The notes below the pieces were generated by a model, which made no database searches, was not told where the DNA came from, and saw only the letters and a list, made by a program, of their open reading frames with translations. The translations under genes were made by a program, and so were the position numbers. From NCBI GenBank assembly GCA_030446525.1, contig JAUJNC010000058.1, forward strand, positions 1-29,944: a DNA stretch of 29,944 nt, read 5' to 3'. The number at the start of each line of letters is the position of its first letter. The stretch's first letter is position 1. The stretch comes from Armatimonadaceae bacterium. GTDB taxonomy: Bacteria > Armatimonadota > Armatimonadia > Armatimonadales > Armatimonadaceae. Shown in pieces: positions 28,190-29,944 of this stretch.

Positions 28190-28257
28190 AGCTCGGCACC
28201 CTGCAAAGCGTGCTGGGTGTTCCCGGTTGGAGGATGCCCCGTAAACGATCTGTTCGC
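28186..28257 (+). pseudogene. 5' fragment of a second TIM-barrel isomerase gene
   Basis: The ATG at 28186 overlaps the preceding stop (ATGA) and reads MKLGTLQSVLGVP, a typical opening strand of sugar phosphate isomerase/epimerase proteins. After one frame change the codons give EDAP and VNDLFA, which continues the family pattern, and then TAG near 28257. Everything beyond is antisense to the convergent hypothetical gene. At least 90 per cent of the gene is gone, so a deletion or assembly junction lies close to 28255. Confidence 0.5.
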
Positions 28258-28280
28258 GTAGAAAAGGTCGCCGGGGGTCG

Positions 28281-28742
28281 TTATTTGCCCGCTCGCACCT
28301 GCTCCACGCGCAGAAACGGCTCCTGGCGCGACACCACCTGGATCTCGCCGGTTTGTCCGCGCGCCGCGATGTAGGCGATGGTACTTCGCAGTACGGGCCG
28401 CCCGCGTGGGTCGAACGTGGTGACCGAATAGTCCACGCGCACCGGGTGGGGGAATGTGCTGCGCAACTGCCATGTCCACACGTCCGAGCCGGGACGGCGG
28501 ATTCGATAACGCACCTCAACCGAGCCGTCCTTTCTTTTGGCAAGCGCCTCCCACGCCTGCCATCCGACGGTGTCGGCCTCCTTCCGGGCGGCGGGTCGCT
28601 CGTCCTTCTTCCCGGGTCCGCCCGCCCGCACTGCCGCGCCCACTGCCGCCACAGAAACCACCCCCGCGAGCGCAGCAGCGGCCCCGCGTCGCCCTCGTCG
28701 CCACGGCGGCGCCGCTATCACTGTCCGTGTTGCCTTATCCAT
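28281..28742 (-). CDS. Secreted or membrane-anchored hypothetical protein
   Basis: A 153-residue protein from the ATG at 28742 (AAAGG eight bases upstream); a GTG at 28757 is an alternative. The N terminus is basic, followed by a hydrophobic segment (AAAALAGVVSVAAVGAAVRAG), then a charged linker (GGPGKKDERPAARKEAD). The C-terminal domain is beta-rich: GSVEVRYRIRRPG, TWQLRSTFPHPVRVDYSVTTFD and EIQVVSRQEPFLRVEQV. I do not recognise the family. It is transcribed away from the YkgJ-like gene, with 50 bp between the starts, and towards the truncated isomerase. Confidence 0.6.
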   Translation of the reverse strand: MDKATRTVIAAPPWRRGRRGAAAALAGVVSVAAVGAAVRAGGPGKKDERPAARKEADTVGWQAWEALAKRKDGSVEVRYRIRRPGSDVWTWQLRSTFPHPVRVDYSVTTFDPRGRPVLRSTIAYIAARGQTGEIQVVSRQEPFLRVEQVRAGK

Positions 28743-28792
28743 TGCCGAGCCTTTCACGGTTCTTTCGTTTTCTTTACCGCCCGGAGGGTAGT

Positions 28793-29101
28793 ATGAAACA
28801 GGACACGGAATTGATCACGGAAAGTAAACCTGCTTGCATGAAGTGCCGCGCCGGCTGCGGGGCGTGCTGCATCGCCCCCTCGATCTCCTCCCCGATCCCC
28901 GGCATGCCCGGCGGCAAACCGGCCGGCGTCCGGTGCGTCCAGCTGAGCGCCGACAACCACTGCCGCCTGTTCGGCAAGCCGGAACGTCCCGCGGTGTGCC
29001 GCAGCCTGCGGCCTTCCGAGGAGATGTGCGGCCGCTCGGCCGAGGAGGCGCTGCTCCGGCTGACGCTGCTGGAGCGGGCGACGGCGCCCGAGAGGCGGTG
29101 A
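28793..29101 (+). CDS. YkgJ-like cysteine-cluster protein (UPF0153, CxxCxxCC type)
   Basis: A 102-residue protein with GGAGG six bases before the ATG. The head has CMKCRAGCGACCIAPSI, the Cys cluster of the family, followed by GVRCVQL, DNHCRLFGKPERPAVC and EEMCGRS. These cysteines are thought to bind a metal, zinc or iron-sulfur. The exact function is unknown. The gene is short and intact and lies divergent from a secreted hypothetical. Confidence 0.85.
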   Translation: MKQDTELITESKPACMKCRAGCGACCIAPSISSPIPGMPGGKPAGVRCVQLSADNHCRLFGKPERPAVCRSLRPSEEMCGRSAEEALLRLTLLERATAPERR

Positions 29102-29164
29102 TCTCCGGCGCTCTGACGCGGCGTGCCGTGAGGTGCGCGGCAAGGCCTGCTCGTACTGCGGGCT

Positions 29165-29194
29165 TTGCAAACCCTCATGCAGGTGTGTCATAAT
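29165..29194 (+). promoter_or_regulatory. Candidate sigma70 promoter for the dehydratase
   Basis: TTGCAA (29165-29170) and CATAAT (29189-29194) are separated by 18 bp. They stand 42 bp before the ATG at 29236, in a 134-bp gap. Confidence 0.45.
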
Positions 29195-29235
29195 AGGTGC
29201 GGCGAGTCCTCCGCCGTGAAGAGCCATACCGACCT

Positions 29236-29944
29236 ATGAACCACGAACCTGACGGCGACGATCTTTTCGACGTTGCGACCCGAGCGGCCGGGCCCGCGGG
29301 CGCGCTGCCTCTGACGCCGGAGATGCTGGTTTCGCGGCCCAGCGGCGACGTGTTCGCGCTCAGCCAGAACGCGGGCATGGGCTGGGACCCCGGGCGGCTG
29401 GACCGCCGCGAGTTCCTGATCCTGAGCACCCAGGGCGGCATCCGCAGGCCCGACGGCAGCCCCGTCGCGCTCGGCTACCACACCGGCCACTGGGAGGTCG
29501 GCCTCCTGATGGAGGCGGCCGCCGAGGAGCTGCGCGCGCTGGGCTGCCTCCCGTTCGCCGGCTACTGCTCCGACCCCTGCGACGGGCGCTCGCAGGGGAC
29601 GCGGGGCATGATGGACAGCCTGCCCTACCGCAACGACGCCGCGCTCGTGTTCCGCCGCCTGATCCGGTCGCTGCCCAACCGCCGGGGCGTGCTCGGCGTC
29701 GCCACCTGCGACAAGGGCCTGCCCGCGATGATGATCGCGCTGGCCGCGATGCGCGACCTGCCCTGCGCCCTGGTCCCCGGCGGCGTGACGCTGCCCGCCG
29801 AGAACGGCGAGGACGCGGGCAAGATCCAGACGATCGGGGTGCGCTATGCGCACGGCCTGATCACGCTCAAGGAGGCCGCCGAGATGGGCTGCCGCGCCTG
29901 CGCCACGCCCGGCGGCGGCTGCCAGTTCTTCGGCACGGCGGCGA
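29236..29944 (+). CDS. IlvD/Edd-family sugar-acid dehydratase, YjhG/YagF type (partial)
   Basis: The frame is open from the ATG at 29236 to the window end, 236 codons of an expected 650 or so. After an acidic leader it reads [114 protein letters not shown] and [19 protein letters not shown]. The Cys residues in CSDPCDG, ATCDKG and GGGCQF are candidate Fe-S ligands. E. coli YjhG and YagF dehydrate D-xylonate to 2-keto-3-deoxy-xylonate, so a xylonate or related substrate is likely here. That fits the neighbouring oxidoreductases. The ribosome-binding site is weak. Confidence 0.9.
   Translation, partial: MNHEPDGDDLFDVATRAAGPAGALPLTPEMLVSRPSGDVFALSQNAGMGWDPGRLDRREFLILSTQGGIRRPDGSPVALGYHTGHWEVGLLMEAAAEELRALGCLPFAGYCSDPCDGRSQGTRGMMDSLPYRNDAALVFRRLIRSLPNRRGVLGVATCDKGLPAMMIALAAMRDLPCALVPGGVTLPAENGEDAGKIQTIGVRYAHGLITLKEAAEMGCRACATPGGGCQFFGTAA

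Noticed and set aside
1..29944. CRISPR arrays, tRNA and rRNA genes
   Set aside because: No regularly spaced repeats and no T-loop-like GTTCRANYC with a fitting cloverleaf were seen on either strand by eye.

Overview
This is a high-GC bacterial segment. No rRNA, tRNA or other phylogenetic marker is visible, so the organism cannot be named. The gene content (CE15 esterase, CHRD/PEP-CTERM secreted protein, MauG-like peroxidase with SCO1 and multicopper oxidase, paralogous Gfo/Idh oxidoreductases with a TIM-barrel partner, Tat-like secreted amidase and S9 peptidase) resembles carbohydrate-degrading soil lineages such as Armatimonadota, Planctomycetota, Verrucomicrobiota or Acidobacteriota. That is an inference from gene families only.

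Layout. 1-6.5 kb: a decayed GNAT fragment, a secreted CE15-type esterase (-), a decayed IS256-family transposase, a secreted aspartyl-protease/PDZ protein (+), a 91-bp palindromic element, a broken beta-helix-like secreted protein (-), a terminator, and a CHRD-domain PEP-CTERM protein (-). 7-15 kb: a minus-strand redox and signalling block. Read in its own direction it runs LuxR-type response regulator, hybrid histidine kinase, multicopper oxidase, SCO1, secreted hypothetical, MauG/cytochrome-c-peroxidase. The regulator is split by an IS1-family element with a perfect 8-bp target duplication. The kinase is joined to a multicopper oxidase that has lost its N terminus. The peroxidase has lost its N-terminal heme half. 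15.1-16.5 kb: a complete IS630-family element with TA duplication and a 124-bp MITE-like inverted repeat. 16.5-18.4 kb: a carboxylate-amine ligase and a metallophosphoesterase, overlapping by ATGA (-). 18.6-23.6 kb: a GH26-like glycosidase, a secreted amidase and a prolyl oligopeptidase (+). 23.7-28.3 kb: Gfo/Idh oxidoreductase, D-2-hydroxyacid dehydrogenase, a second Gfo/Idh oxidoreductase, a TIM-barrel isomerase and the first codons of another TIM-barrel gene (+). 28.3-29.9 kb: a secreted hypothetical (-), a YkgJ-like cysteine-cluster protein, and the 5' part of a YjhG/YagF-type sugar-acid dehydratase that runs off the end.

The catabolic genes fit together loosely. The CE15 esterase and GH26-like enzyme would act on hemicellulose, while the oxidoreductases, isomerase and dehydratase would process sugars and sugar acids. 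The redox block combines a two-component system with copper and heme oxidases.

A major caveat is the large number of frameshifts in otherwise well-conserved frames. Many sit at one-base changes in short G or C runs, as expected from an uncorrected error-prone assembly. Other lesions are clearly not homopolymer errors: the IS1 insertion, a 20-bp palindromic insertion in the IS256 gene, and two abrupt gene-gene junctions.
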